Part shown: piece by piece, positions 20,968-31,620 of the stretch
Layout: each line of letters starts with the position of its first letter
How positions within the stretch are numbered: position 1 is the first letter of the stretch
Source: Cepaea nemoralis
Taxonomy: Eukaryota; Mollusca; Gastropoda; Stylommatophora; Helicidae
Assembly (NCBI GenBank): GCA_014155875.1
Contig: JACEFZ010028312.1
Location: forward strand, 222,501 to 286,500
Length of the DNA stretch: 64,000 nucleotides
Reading direction: 5' to 3'
Program-made: the position numbers and the translations under genes
The notes under the pieces: model-generated
Seen by the model: the letters and a program-made list of their open reading frames with translations, nothing else
Database searches by the model: none
What the model was told of the DNA's origin: nothing

Positions 20968-21599
20968 TACCGTAAAAGTTGAGGTTTATAGGTTGATAGT
21001 AGTAATTCGGTACAAGGTCTTTATATTTTCAGCCCTCCTTTTGATTTTTATAGTAGATTGAAGTCAAGAATATGGGTTCTGTCAACACGTTGACAACGTA
21101 CACCTGGAAAAACAACAAGAACAAGAAAACTTTTAGTGACCAGCAATACTTTTTTAATTGTGAAGATTTTTTATGATCTATGAATGATATCATACTGAGT
21201 CTCCATGAGCACAGTGATGTATATAAAGTTAATATTTGTGGCAATATGAAGTGAAGACATATTTGATCTAACGGGAAAAAAAGACAAAGTCAGTATAGTT
21301 TGACACATTGGTTGGTCTAGAAATTATACTGCCGGCTCATGTTTGTTAACAGTGAATATGAAACTCCACATGATATGGCTGAGTGAAGTTAACCGGTAGA
21401 GGGTAAATAGACCCAACTTGAGTATAACAGCAAAACATCACCTTAGTACAGTATGATCACAGCGGCCGTTTCCATGTGAAAGAGAGAGGTTCTTTTGTTA
21501 TCTTCATATCACTAGAGTAGCCCACGCTCTATTACCCTTTGGTTATATCTACCATCGTTACACTTATTCACATGTACACACGCACACATAGACATAAAC

Positions 21600-21605
21600 A
21601 CACAC

Positions 21606-21652
<47 letters not shown>
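21600..21652. repeat. (CA)n microsatellite, right arm
   Basis: Mirror of 11164-11202, but longer. Confidence 0.95.
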
Positions 21653-21655
<3 letters not shown>

Positions 21656-22310
21656 CTATATACATACAGACATACACATGCACACACATGCGCAGTGTTT
21701 ACCAACGAGACATCATACTCACCGACTGCAAAGGTTGTTCTGTCAGTTTCCCTTGATGTATCAGGATCTGAGAGCTGGCAGAGAGTGCTTCGTACAGCGT
21801 CTATTCCTTAACATTTATACCCCGTTTTTGTCGATATGGCCTAGACCACGTGACCTGGTAGATTAGTCTGCACACAGCTGCGTCTGCAATAATGGTTATA
21901 TCTATAAGCCACTAGTCGCAATTATGAGAAGAATCGAGGCCTAGTGATATTGGTTTTCCGACCACCTTATATTACAGGAGATATACCTTGGGCTTAGACG
22001 ACATATGTTATAATCCCCTCCCTGACGATATGACGAGTATTATTGCTTTCCCAACCCCTTTCTATCGACGGCGATAATCCTCCCAGGATTATTCATATAT
22101 ACATCTGGCTATTATTGATTTTGTAACAGCTGGCGACGTGTATGGGTATCTTATGTTCTCCAATTTGTTATGTTAAGTTAAGCTGTGAAGTCGGATGCCT
22201 GTTTTTCCCTTGGACTTGTGGACACAGCGACACGGAGAGACAGACTGTCCCTAATCATAACCCGTATGACCAGCTAGACACCCCACACGCTGACGCCTAT
22301 TACCCTTACC

Positions 22311-22556
22311 TGTAGCACAGCACCCGAGATTCGAACCTGTCATCTCGTCTGGGGTACCCCCTATACATACTCCTCACCCTGCATACCACCTTTCCTTTGC
22401 TACACATAGCCTGTTACTACCACCAGCTATCGCCATCACAACTAAGTAACAAGTTACTAAGTCAATATTTCTTCTACCACTAGATCACCCAACTGGGACT
22501 CGAACCCGGCACCTATGGAGGACATCGACGGCCATCTTGACATGTTTCTTTAAGGT
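22311..22556 (-). other. Box B-like motifs, right-arm copy
   Basis: Mirror of 10262-10507. Confidence 0.35.
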
Positions 22557-22814
22557 TTCTCTTTAACGATCTGACACTGTATGCTGATATTGTTTGGAAG
22601 CATTTATAGAGATACGCTTTCACTCACCCACCCCTTAACATCAAATAACACTAAGCCATACCACTACAACACGTACTAGCGGCCATCTTTTCTTTGCTGA
22701 GGTTTTCATTTGAAGCGGTGTAATTTATATGATGATAATGTATAAACCACTACGAACCACTATAGCTCATACATCCGAATTATTTACATTTTTACTTATT
22801 ACAACTTTCATACG

Positions 22815-22920
22815 ACACCCGGAGCGGCTCGAGGGTTCGAACCCGCGCCCACGCGACCACCCGGTCGTGGTCGCCCCCGCGTTCGTCGCCCGCGCTGGCT
22901 CCGACCACCCCGCCCGGTTT
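22815..22920 (-). other. GC-rich tRNA-like island, right-arm copy
   Basis: Mirror of 9898-10003, with GGGTTCGAACCCGCG near 22833. Confidence 0.4.
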
Positions 22921-23505
22921 ATATAAAGCATTATTAATAATCCACCTAGTTCATTACGACGACGATAATACCCTGGATTAGTTGTTATGAAGATGCGTAT
23001 TGATTTTTTGTCCCATATTGTGCATGTACAACTATGTGTGTTTTGTAAGTTTTGACATTTTAAAGACACAGTCGGTTGTCCGTTGTTAGCACCAGTAGAT
23101 ACACCGCTACTCGTTAGACCCATGACCGGACTCGTGGTCACTCGGGCGCTGACCGGCCAGGTGACAACTACATGGGGGACAGCACCACCTTCTTTGCGCT
23201 TACTATTTACGCCGGCTCCTTCCACTCCACCCTGGCCACAGATACACACGCACACACATGAAGAGCCTCCAGTTCATTAGATCAGACTTTTTTCTTTTTT
23301 AAAAAATTTTACCCGCCAAAAACAACGAGCTTAACAACCCAAAGACACACTCCACAGGCACCACATACACCCAGCACCACCGCACCACATACTCCCACCA
23401 CTAGACACCACACAGCACCATGTGGTCCCAGCACCACGAGCACCACGTGGTGCGCACCACGCGGCACCACAATTTTGGGGGGAGTAGGCATCATATATAA
23501 CTACT

Positions 23506-23511
23506 TACCAG
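23506..23511. repeat. Target-site duplication, right copy (TACCAG)
   Basis: It immediately follows the ACTACT end of the palindrome. Confidence 0.9.
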
Positions 23512-23850
23512 TCCCAAAGAAATTAAAAGATCTGCCAGAACCAAATGGCTATAGATATATAATTCTACTTAATTGCGTAGGAAAATTAATGAAACGCATT
23601 ATCAATGGCAGTCTAATGAGGTATCTGGAAGGAAAACAATTTCTTATATCCAGACCATAAAACAAAGTACAAATCTATTAGAGATAAAACCTATATTATA
23701 TAGCTTAGGAAAAAGAAGATATTTTTTTCCAGGAGATAAAATATAATTTAAAGAAAGCGAACATCTAATAAAGTATGGAAGGAGGAACTGAAAGTAAAAC
23801 AGCAAAAACTACAGATGTGTAGGAAGGTGTATAGATGGATCAGCCACTGC
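23512..23850 (+). mobile_element. Jockey-like LINE RT, continuation after the palindrome
   Basis: It continues the frame left at 9309: VPKKLKDLPEPNGYRYIILL then NCVGKLMKRIINGSLMRYLE, the finger region of a LINE reverse transcriptase. Decay sets in after 23660, though a block near 23830 (YRWISHCIL) still resembles the next RT motif. Confidence 0.8.
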
Positions 23851-24008
23851 ATTCTGCATTCGCCGCTTGGTTTCACATTAAGTTAAAGCCAGTTCTGTAA
23901 TCACCGCTTGGTTTTCATACCCAGCCTAAACTAGTTCTGTACGAGGTCTGCGTAGCTGAATTAAACTTTCACTTCTGACGGCGGCATAGTGGATTCATTC
24001 CATACACG

Positions 24009-24285
24009 GGTCATTCATTCATTCATTCAGTAGCATGTCCTTTGCAGAACCCCGCTCCCATAATAACCTCCCGGAAAACCTCTCGATTATAAGCAAGATG
24101 TCCGTTACACCCATCTAGAGACCATCTGCCACATCTTGCACCCATCTTCTCTTTGGGCGTCCTCTTCCTCTCTTCCCGGGCATATACCCCTCCACAATTT
24201 TCCTCTCCACAATGTCATGACGTTTCAAATGACCATAATATTTCAGTTTTCTTTGTTTTATCTAATTTAGTAGCCAACCTTCTTC
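24009..24285 (-). mobile_element. LINE 3'-end fragment with (GAAT)n tail
   Basis: The minus strand reads KYYGHLKRHD, ERKIVEGYMPGRE and KRRWVQDVADGL in slightly shifting frames, the C-terminus of an RTE-type ORF2. It ends in an ATGAATGAATGA tail at 24009-24030. Confidence 0.75.
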
Positions 24286-24296
24286 AATATTCAGTT

Positions 24297-24515
24297 CTTG
24301 TCGTACGGATTTCACTCGGATCAGATGGACTTAAATGTCGACTTCTCATCCTTGATCTGGGGACGCAAATTACGCATGATGGCGAGGGACACTGGTAATA
24401 GGGAAAGTAAACCCTCGCGCAAAATCAGTTCTGCACACTCATTAGTAGTAGCAACAAATAGTGCAGTAGTAGCATGTGGGTGGGTTGTGCTTAAATTCAA
24501 AGCCAGCCAAGGCAC
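24297..24515 (+). repeat. SINE body fragment (family of 27640-27930)
   Basis: It shares GTCGACTTCTCATCCTTG, GGGACGCAAATTACGCATGA and the GGGACACTGGTAATAGGGAA block with 27740-27840, but lacks the tRNA head. Confidence 0.6.
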
Positions 24516-24549
24516 AATTTAAATTTAAAAAAACATCTGCATTTACCAC

Positions 24550-24975
24550 TTGGCTTTAATATCCAGTTATGAGTGGTCTCGGGGTATGATATCCGCCTCG
24601 AGTGCTGTAGGTCTCGGGTTCAAGCCCCGGTGAGGACCGGGATTTTATTTAACGTGGGCTTCTAGTAACAAAATTTCCCCTGGTCTCTGGGCAGTTAGAT
24701 CGGATGCCCGTGTGTATTGTTGCGCAAGTAAAAAAAAAAAAATCCTTTGGCAGTTGGAAATCGAAAATAAGAGTAGCCTAACGGCGCTGCCCGGGCAAAA
24801 TTTCAAGTTAAAAATCTACCCAAAGTATTTTAGGATCCTCACCGGTGATACACAGTTCGTGCACTGAGCTGAGATTCTCCGGACTCAGACTTGAGTTAGG
24901 AGTAGAACGGGGCACTTATGGGTTACACTCGTGTGCCGTGATGTTGATCCGTCGACTAAACTAAACTAAACTATG
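24550..24975 (+). mobile_element. tRNA-Pro-like SINE with (CTAAA)n tail
   Basis: The head resembles tRNA-Pro: TGGTCTCGGGGTATGATATC (box A region) and GTCTCGGGTTCAAGCCCCGG (T arm). Acceptor strands do not pair, so it is a SINE promoter and not a tRNA gene. The 3' end reads GCCGTGATGTTGATCCGTCG followed by ACTAAACTAAACTAAACT. A tail-only relic sits at 61726-61762. Confidence 0.7.
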
Positions 24976-25046
24976 ACTGGAAATACGGTAAATATAGTCA
25001 AGTAAAATGTTTCTCTGAAGTTCAACAAACGAAAGGCATGCAAAAT

Positions 25047-25074
25047 CAAACGTTTCCATAAAAATCTTTGTCAA
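25047..25074 (-). other. Hammerhead-like core motif (degenerate)
   Basis: Minus strand TTGACAAAGATTTTTATGG followed by AAACG resembles a CUGANGA-stem-GAAA layout, with core changes. Confidence 0.25.
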
Positions 25075-25121
25075 CGAAAACAAGGAAACTTGTCTCGAAG
25101 CTAAATCATTACAGTTGAACA

Positions 25122-25131
25122 CGTGCGCGCG

Positions 25132-25173
<42 letters not shown>
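25122..25173. repeat. (GC)n(AC)n microsatellite
   Basis: GCGCGC run followed by about 19 CA units. Confidence 0.95.
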
Positions 25174-25177
<4 letters not shown>

Positions 25178-25179
25178 AA

Positions 25180-25850
25180 CACCACACACACGGGCGAACA
25201 ACGGGAATCAAAACATAGAACTGATACTGATAAAGCCACAGCAAAGATATATGTAACACGTTGTTACCGCTGGATGCGAACAATTTATGTGACCTAATCA
25301 AATTCAACAAGCGGTTCTGCAAACTCAGCACACAGCAACATTTTGGACAGCCGGTCTGCCTGGCACCACCGTGTCAACTACCGTGCTCATGTCAACTAAT
25401 GTGCTCATGCTAGGAGCTTGTATCCGTCTGTGTCGCGACTGTTTGCTCGGGGAGTCCCCCTACGTGTGGCTACATCGGATAAAAGACACAACAATCTAGT
25501 TTGGCTGGTTTATACAAACATGGTAGCGGCACCCGGCATGAATAATTAAACACGTTGTAAATATAACATATGGCACCATAGTTAATGCACGAGTTAGCCG
25601 TTGTCTCATACTGGTACAAAATAATAGAAAGGGCCATAAATCTAGCTCACAGCACGCCAGGGGAAGCAACTGCAATCATAGAGGATGTTAAGAGCATAGT
25701 TCGAGCAGTGATAGTCGGACAGAATAAGTTAAGCCATGGCTAGACAATACATATATAGGTCATTGTTAATCTCAACCTTTTCTTGATAACTCTAGGTCAC
25801 GGAACATTTTCTGGCGTTTTCGGAATGGCATGGCGAGAAAACTAATCACT
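25180..25850. other. No recognisable feature
   Basis: No family motif or shared repeat was seen here. Confidence 0.4.
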
Positions 25851-25854
25851 AATC

Positions 25855-27145
25855 CGTCATCATCACGTTTCGTGCCGATAGACGCGGGAGATCATGGTTC
25901 GCCATCTGGCACTATCACCAGGGCCTTGGATTAGGTCTATGTTCACATCCAAATTATCCACTATGGCCTGGCCATCCAGGAATTTATCTCTTCCCATCTG
26001 ATGTTTTCCCACCATATTTTCATATAGATATTCGTGTAGTTGTATCGGTGTGTGTTTGTTGTTTCTGTGTTGACGAAGGCTTTGTCCGCAACATCCATTT
26101 CCTTACTTGTGGTCGTTTTTAGTAAAGCTTACCGTCCACTACTCGATTTTTGGTGATTCATTCACTGTATCTTTTCCCGCCAAGTTTGCCAGTCACAACT
26201 CATTATTCACATTTATTCCTCCTCATAACTAATGGTTCACAAATCTTGACTGTCCAAGTCTAATTAATCTAATCCATTTTAATGTTTTGATTTGTTTCTT
26301 GAAGGACTAGTCTCGTTGGTTTTTCTGCCCTCCCATGGTATTCTGTGTATTTTCCTAAGAAACTACATTTCCACTAACAATATACATATCTCAAGCGTGC
26401 CTGCTTGTTGCTCTCAGTTTCACACGCATACAACAGTAATGGTTCAGTATGGCACGTTATCACTCATTTTCTCACTATTGTTGACAGCTTTTATTAGCGA
26501 GTATGTTCTCCATTTTTCTAAGTGGCTACTTTTATCATAATGGTTCTTATTCTACAAGGCACCTTCCATCAAATGTTATGACTGTTTCAAGATTGTTGTC
26601 CAGATTCACATGTTTAAGAATTGTCCCACTTACTTGGATGTTACATTATGCTATTTCTTCTTATTGGAAACGATCATAATTTCTTATTTCTATAATTTAA
26701 CCCCATCCCTAGTTGCTCAGGGCACAATAACCGCATCTACTAAACGATGCAGTTCTTTTTCATAGTCTGAAATCAGTATTATCTCATCTGGCTATCTTAC
26801 ATTGTTGGTATTATGTAAACAAATAGCGATTCCTCACATATCATTTTTTAAATTTATCATCAGTATTTTTTACTATATACTGAATAAAGGTCTGGAGAAA
26901 TTACGCGCCCCTGTATCACGTCCTCTCTTGTCTGGAGTTGACCTTCTTCATTGTCAACTTTTATTGCAGCAAATTGTTTCCATCTTTTATAGACACGTCA
27001 TCTATTTCATGTGTTCTTCTTCTGCAGTCTACTCCCAATGGAGTACAAGCCCTCAACCACCACTCCTTTCCATTCGAAAGCTTGTTCATGATTGGTTGAA
27101 TTTTGTAGCTAAGGTCTTCAACATGACAAAGTAGGCATTTCCCTG
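25855..27145 (-). mobile_element. RTE-like LINE fragment interrupted by another repeat
   Basis: A degenerate minus-strand copy collinear with the main RTE at 55535-56550. Matching blocks are the ATTCTACAAGGCACCTTCCA segment near 26550, the RT palm region near 26760-26800 and the finger block near 26890-26960. The 3' end starts in (ATC)n at 25858. A foreign repeat occupies about 26057-26200. Confidence 0.7.
26057..26200 (+). repeat. Hammerhead-like repeat family, copy 1
   Basis: TTGACGAAGGCTTTGTCCGC followed by AACATCC, then a conserved stretch (GTGGTCG..AGTAAAGCTTACCGTC..CTACTCGATTTTTGGTGATTC). Collinear copies lie at 27160-27335 (minus) and 41555-41690. Confidence 0.55.
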
Positions 27146-27159
27146 TCAACCCTTCTCAG

Positions 27160-27335
27160 TCGCTTTATACGACACTCTTGGTAGGTTACTACTCGTTGCT
27201 TCCTTTATGTCCTCCAGTAACACAGCAATGAATGAATCACCGAAAAACGAGAAGTAGACTGTCAGCTTTACTATAGCACGACTACAAGAAACAAAATGGA
27301 CGTTGCGGCCAAAGTCTTCGTCAGCACAGAACATA
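27160..27335 (-). repeat. Hammerhead-like repeat family, copy 2
   Basis: The minus strand has GCTGACGAAGACTTTGGCCG followed by CAACGTCC. That is an intact CTGACGA box, a short pairing stem and GCAAC where GAAAC would be expected. The TTTTTCGGTGATTCATTCAT downstream block matches copy 1. Confidence 0.55.
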
Positions 27336-27349
27336 AAAACAAAAATTAA

Positions 27350-27639
27350 CTAACAAATACGCGAAAGACACTACATGAAAGTATTAATTTCACTTATCTG
27401 TGTCTTTGCTTGAGTGGCTATCCGTGGATGGAATAATCCAGTAACACAGGAGCGATTATACTTGCTACTATAAATTATGATTTTGAGCCCAATTAATTTG
27501 CATTGGGTTGATATCTGCTCGGGTAGGTGACATTTGACCCCGGGAAAGTCGCCGAACAGACAGTAGCTTTAAGGTCATCATGCCGTAACGATAGTTCTTT
27601 TTAGACTGTGACAAATACACACTATTCCTGGAGGTCTGC
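27350..27639. other. No recognisable feature
   Basis: Unique-looking sequence with no motif. Confidence 0.4.
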
Positions 27640-27930
27640 ATGGCCGAATTGATAAAAACGCTTGTTCTTAAACACCCAATGTGCTGATGCGGAAGTAGCA
27701 GGTTCAAACCCTACACTAGGTCAGTTGGGCTAAAATGTTGACTTCTCGTCCTTGACTTGGGGGAGTAAATTACAAGTACCTCAAAAGTCGGAGTGGGTTA
27801 TCCTGATGACGAGAGACACCGGTAATAGGGAAAGCTAATCCACACGGAAAAACAGCCCAGTGCTGCTAGAAGTTGTAGCACAGTGTATGGCACTACGCTT
27901 AGGTTCAAAGCGAGCGAACGCCAAACTATC
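27640..27930 (+). mobile_element. tRNA-Leu/Ser-like headed SINE
   Basis: Box A-like TGGCCGAATTGATAAAAACG and box B AGCAGGTTCAAACCCTAC are separated by a long variable region, as in class II tRNAs. The body matches 24297-24515. Confidence 0.65.
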
Positions 27931-27960
27931 TTGTTTTGAGTCTCTAGTTTCGATTGGCAG

Positions 27961-28205
27961 GCTTCCTGGCCTAGAGGTTAGCGACTTTTCTCCGTAATCT
28001 CGTATACTCTCGTCAGCAACGTGACGACGGTGAGAATCAGCAGTGGTTCGAATCGCGTCGGTAACTTACGGGGTATGTGAGCCGGCCGCTCAGAAAGCAA
28101 TGGCAAACTACTGAGCGTAATTTTGCCAAGAAATCAATAATCAGCTGAAAGATGCTGATGTTGACAGCAATGTCCTTAAAGCATATGCAAACAATTTTTT
28201 GAACA
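27961..28205 (+). mobile_element. SINE, main body with head type B
   Basis: The 245-bp element is flanked by the perfect 14-bp duplication GTTTCGATTGGCAG (27947-27960, 28206-28219). Its head is class II-like (CTTCCTGGCCTAGAGGTTAG; box B AGTGGTTCGAATCGCG). The body and tail are the same as in the type A copies (AGAAAGCAATGGCAAACTAC, then GCATATGCAAAC). Confidence 0.93.
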
Positions 28206-28219
28206 GTTTCGATTGGCAG

Positions 28220-28325
28220 AGGGCCTAAGTCTGTTCCAATGACCCCGTGAGCTATACCGACTGTTGTATTAGTATTAGCTTACTGTCAGGGTCCCATGTC
28301 AGACAGGTGCTCTACTGGTCAGTTG
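28220..28325 (+). repeat. Interspersed repeat fragment (shared with 6086-6235)
   Basis: AATGACCCCGTGAGCTATAC and the CATGTCAGACAGGT block match 6086-6235. The family is unknown. Confidence 0.5.
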
Positions 28326-28329
28326 CATA

Positions 28330-28640
28330 ATCAACCTCGCAATTATTGGCTGCCTGTGATTTACTCAGCAATTGTCAGTCTTATTTTAGTAATTTGACTT
28401 TATTTTTTGAACGGCACACGTCTTATTATACCATTGAAATCAACGCAACGCGTTCAGCTTCCAAATCCCCCGCGGCAGATTTTGAGCCCTCCACTCGGTA
28501 TGTCGGGGAATTATGCAAAAACTGGCAGCCTGGCAAGTAGACGAGCAACGTAAAGAAGCCCAGGGTAAACACACTCTGACAAATACCTGTCGGCATTGCG
28601 TATACTGGGCAACAGGCTTGACGAAACCGCAACGTTTATG
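28330..28640. other. No recognisable feature
   Basis: Nothing supportable, apart from weak SINE-like phrases near 28440-28500 (CGCGTTCAGCTTCCAAATCC). Confidence 0.35.
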
Positions 28641-28645
28641 CTAAC

Positions 28646-28671
28646 CAAATCATCATCATCATCATCATCAT

Positions 28672-28707
<36 letters not shown>
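28646..28707. repeat. (ATC)n microsatellite
   Basis: About 20 ATC units with one interruption. Confidence 0.95.
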
Positions 28708-29015
28708 TATGCTATAGATCACGCAGTCTGAACATAATTGGAGGTAACTGTAATATATGAAGACAAGGCTCCGACCAAAGTGTATATGTGTCCGTTTATT
28801 AGTCCAGGTATAAAAACGTATACAGTAAGTTGAAACACTGCTGGCTAAGTTGAATGGTGAGTTGGGACTGCCCTATGTTTATCCTTGACGTCACGCGTGA
28901 GCTTCCCTAACAACTCGTTCAATTGAGCTCACGCGTGCATCATTTATCACTTATTCATTTCCCAAACCCTTTTCTATTTCGCACCAACTATCTCCCAAAC
29001 TACTAACAGAGATGG
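28708..29015. other. No gene; inverted CTCACGCGTGAG-like words
   Basis: TCACGCGTGAGCTT near 28893 and GAGCTCACGCGTGC near 28925 can pair. Nothing else is visible. Confidence 0.4.
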
Positions 29016-29369
29016 TGCTCTGTTATAATTATCATCATCCCGTATCTTGTCGGCTGGCGTGGGTGAGCATGCTTCTCCGCAAATTGGGATCTCCGATGAC
29101 ATGGATCAATTCGTGTCCTGGCTTCCTTCCGTGCTATGACACAAGACTCAAGAATCTTCTCACGCTGTCTTCCTCTATCTCTCTTTACACAAATATTTCC
29201 AGTTATCACGACATGTTTCAGTTTTTATCTTCTCGTAATGTGATAAAAAATGAAGATTCCCTCTTTTTGATGTTTGTGATAAGTTGTCTATGCTAGTTAG
29301 TTTGCTTCAAAATGTCCAAACTGCTCATTTTGGCTGTCCAATAAATTTTTAGCATTCTCCTATAAAGCC

Positions 29370-29600
29370 GTCTCCCTGGCCGAGGGGTTAGCAGCTTTCT
29401 CCGTTAACCCTGAATACTCTCGTAGTTTACGAGAATTGGAAGCGGTTCGAGTCGCGCCAGTGACTTATGAGAGTATGGAGCCGGTCGCTCAGAATGTCGT
29501 GTCGTGCTGATGAGCGTAATTTAGCCTAGGAATCAACATACAGCTTACAGATGCTGATATTGACCGCAATATCCTGAAACAGGATGGAAACAAAATAAAT
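29370..29600 (+). mobile_element. SINE, head type B, nested in LINE
   Basis: 231 bp between perfect 15-bp copies of TTCTCCTATAAAGCC (29355-29369, 29601-29615). The head is GTCTCCCTGGCCGAGGGGTT, box B is AGCGGTTCGAGTCGCG, and the tail ends in an A-rich stretch. Confidence 0.93.
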
Positions 29601-29683
29601 TTCTCCTATAAAGCCCTATCTCCAAGGCTTCAGTGGATTTTTTCACTTGTTTACTAATTGTTCTGGATTCGCAGCCGTATGTT

Positions 29684-30022
29684 GCTTGCTTGCTTGCTTG
29701 TGTTCGTTGGCTTGAGCTCCAACGCGAAGTCCTGTATGTCGGATGAAGGCATCCTGTTGTCCAACATCAGTGTGATGTCATACAGGACCTGAGGTTTGCG
29801 TGAGTATCCGTTGTCCCATGTCTGGCTTATTGGTGTGCAGAATGGTGGTTCCTCGCCATGCAGGCAGATACTCTCCGACTTCGGAGGAATCGGCGATCCT
29901 ATTGACTTTAGCCAGGACCCCGAAGGGACCTGTTGCCCAGGACGCTCGACGAGGACGCGTCAATAGGTCTTGGCCAGTATATAACCCAGCCCTGGTGCCT
30001 TGAAAACACCTCCGCGTCCCAA
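29684..30022 (-). mobile_element. Retroposon of unknown family with (AAGC)n tail
   Basis: A 339-bp insert flanked by the perfect 12-bp duplication CAGCCGTATGTT (29672-29683, 30023-30034). On minus it ends in AAGCAAGCAAGCAAGC, as expected for 3' end-primed insertion. A short open frame on minus (RGTTILHTNKPDMGQRILTQ) may be a LINE C-terminus remnant. Confidence 0.8.
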
Positions 30023-30430
30023 CAGCCGTATGTTAATATTGGTTCTATGTAACATGCAAGACTGTTTTTCTAACTTCCAAGGTATTTCATAAACTGTTCT
30101 TCATTTGATAGAACGCGGTTTTTGCTTGTTCTATTCTGTTGTTTCCCCCTCCCCCCTTTTTTTTAAATCTCTGTGATACATCTTCCATCTGATGTTATCC
30201 ATGTGCTTAGATATCTGAATTTCTGCACTTTCCCCAAAATAAGGTCATTTATTTTAATTGTACATTTAGGCACCATATTACCATAACTTCAGTCGTTCTA
30301 TTATTCAAGCTAAGGTCCATTTTTTTTTTCTCACTTTCTACAACCACTGTATTTCCTGTTGTTTCTTCTGACTTGCTGGCGAATTGTCTACTTGTTGAAG
30401 AAATAATGTTTCAAATTACAGTACTTAAAG

Positions 30431-31018
30431 TGTTTTGTAAATTATGAAATTGATTTGCAATAAGTATGTTCATAACTCTTACAGAATTCCAGAAATTTTT
30501 CAACATCCCCGTGGAGTCAAAACCTCAATCAAGCTCGTCATTGACTGACAAGGGGAGCCAACCCGTGATGTGATCCTCTTATCTGCAGTTGAAGATCGTG
30601 GGAACAGCCGCCAGAAAGGAGGGTCGAACTACCACACCAGACCCGTCACACCATCAAAACATGTTTGAATAACTATACAGTTCGTGTGTGTGTGCGTGTG
30701 TGTGAATATCGAAAGAGACCATTGTTTACATGCAGCCAAATAAGCAGATCTTTCATTTCTCCCAAAATAATTTACACCAACAATCATGTGACTGTCCGCC
30801 TTCACGACATTGTTGACCTCCTGTTATAAATCTGCGACATTTCTGTTTCTCTTTATAATGATGCAGGCTGACATCTTGTCTATCCTTCTGAGTGGCATCT
30901 TTCCATTCAAATCTTTGCCTTTATCTTGCACACTTAACGTGTCCATTATTATTTTTTTTCATTGAAAGTTTCTTTTTTTAATATAATGTCTAGTTATTTT
31001 TACTTTTAAAAGTTTAAT
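30431..31018. other. No recognisable feature
   Basis: No family motif. A short (GT) run lies near 30685. Confidence 0.4.
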
Positions 31019-31071
31019 TCATCATCATCATCATGATCATCATCATGTTCATCATCATGATCATGATCATG

Positions 31072-31126
<55 letters not shown>
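31019..31126. repeat. (ATC)n microsatellite with GATC interruptions
   Basis: About 108 bp, probably grown from a LINE tail of the same composition. Confidence 0.95.
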
Positions 31127-31224
31127 CATAATTTCCTAGCATTATACTAGAACCACATTTTTGGAACCATCTCAGTTATATCAAAGCTGAGAAAGCAGGT
31201 TGAACAAGAGGGACATTTTCTTTT

Positions 31225-31620
31225 CTTATATCGGATCATCATCATCAACATCATCAAGTGGTGTATGCAGTGCAGAACCTTGTCTCAGTAAAATGTTTTG
31301 CATATCCTTTACAGGACATCGCTGTCAACACCAGCATCTTTCAGCTGTATGTTGATTTCTTGGCAAGATTACGCTCAGTAGTTTGCCATTGCTTCCTGTT
31401 GTCTCAGTAAGTCTTTCTAAATGTATTTCTATCATAAATCAAGTGTTTTACCCCTCCTGCTGTCATGTATATATTCTAAATCACATCTTAAAGCTGCCTG
31501 CTCTTCACCACTTCCTCGGTAAAACTTCCTCGATACACCTCCCTTCATAGATAACTGTTCCAGCCTTGTACATGCCCAAAATATTTCAATTTCCTCAACA
31601 CATTTCATCTCTACCATCAT
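31225..31620 (-). mobile_element. LINE 3' fragment with nested truncated SINE
   Basis: The minus strand reads QAALRCDLEYIHDSRRGKT near 31500-31440, with an (ATC)n-type end near 31235. A SINE splits it at 31292-31398. Confidence 0.45.
31292..31398 (-). mobile_element. 5'-truncated SINE (main family)
   Basis: 107 bp holding only the body and tail, flanked by perfect 12-bp copies of TTGTCTCAGTAA (31280-31291, 31399-31410). The truncation therefore happened at insertion. Confidence 0.92.

Larger units (their letters stand above)
9310..23505. mobile_element. 14.2 kb palindromic element with Maverick/Polinton-type ends
   Basis: The first bases are AGTAGTTATATATGATGCC and the last are their reverse complement. 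Left arm 9310-16218 and right arm 16314-23505 are near-identical inverted copies around a 95-bp spacer. The ends (AG..CT) and the 6-bp duplication TACCAG are those described for Maverick/Polinton elements, a virus-related group. None of their hallmark genes (PolB, retroviral-type integrase, ATPase, protease, capsids) can be seen. It may be a non-autonomous or rearranged derivative, or a different class with similar ends. Removing the element and one duplication rejoins the host LINE RT frame. The arms carry two paired genes, listed separately. Confidence 0.8.
16314..23505 (-). repeat. Right arm of the palindrome
   Basis: 7192 bp, the inverted copy of the left arm. It differs by scattered SNPs (for example an A/C difference near 11736 versus 21080), a longer CA tract and one extra 280-bp unit. 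Confidence 0.95.
29020..30430 (-). mobile_element. RTE-like LINE fragment carrying two nested insertions
   Basis: Minus-strand RTE 3' region from an (ATC) tail near 29025. Blocks equivalent to the main copy lie near 29095-29350, 29616-29670 and 30035-30430 (the ATCTTCCATCTGATGTTATC segment near 30180). A SINE (29370-29600) and another retroposon (29684-30022) interrupt it, each with its own target duplication. Confidence 0.7.

Noticed and set aside
9310..23505. Assembly artefact (mirror-image contig) as the whole explanation
   Set aside because: The arms differ by SNPs, CA length and a 280-bp duplication, there is a unique 95-bp spacer, and the borders coincide with a 6-bp target duplication.
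24550..24640. tRNA-Pro gene
   Set aside because: Boxes A and B are good but the acceptor strands do not pair, and a SINE body with a CTAAA tail follows.
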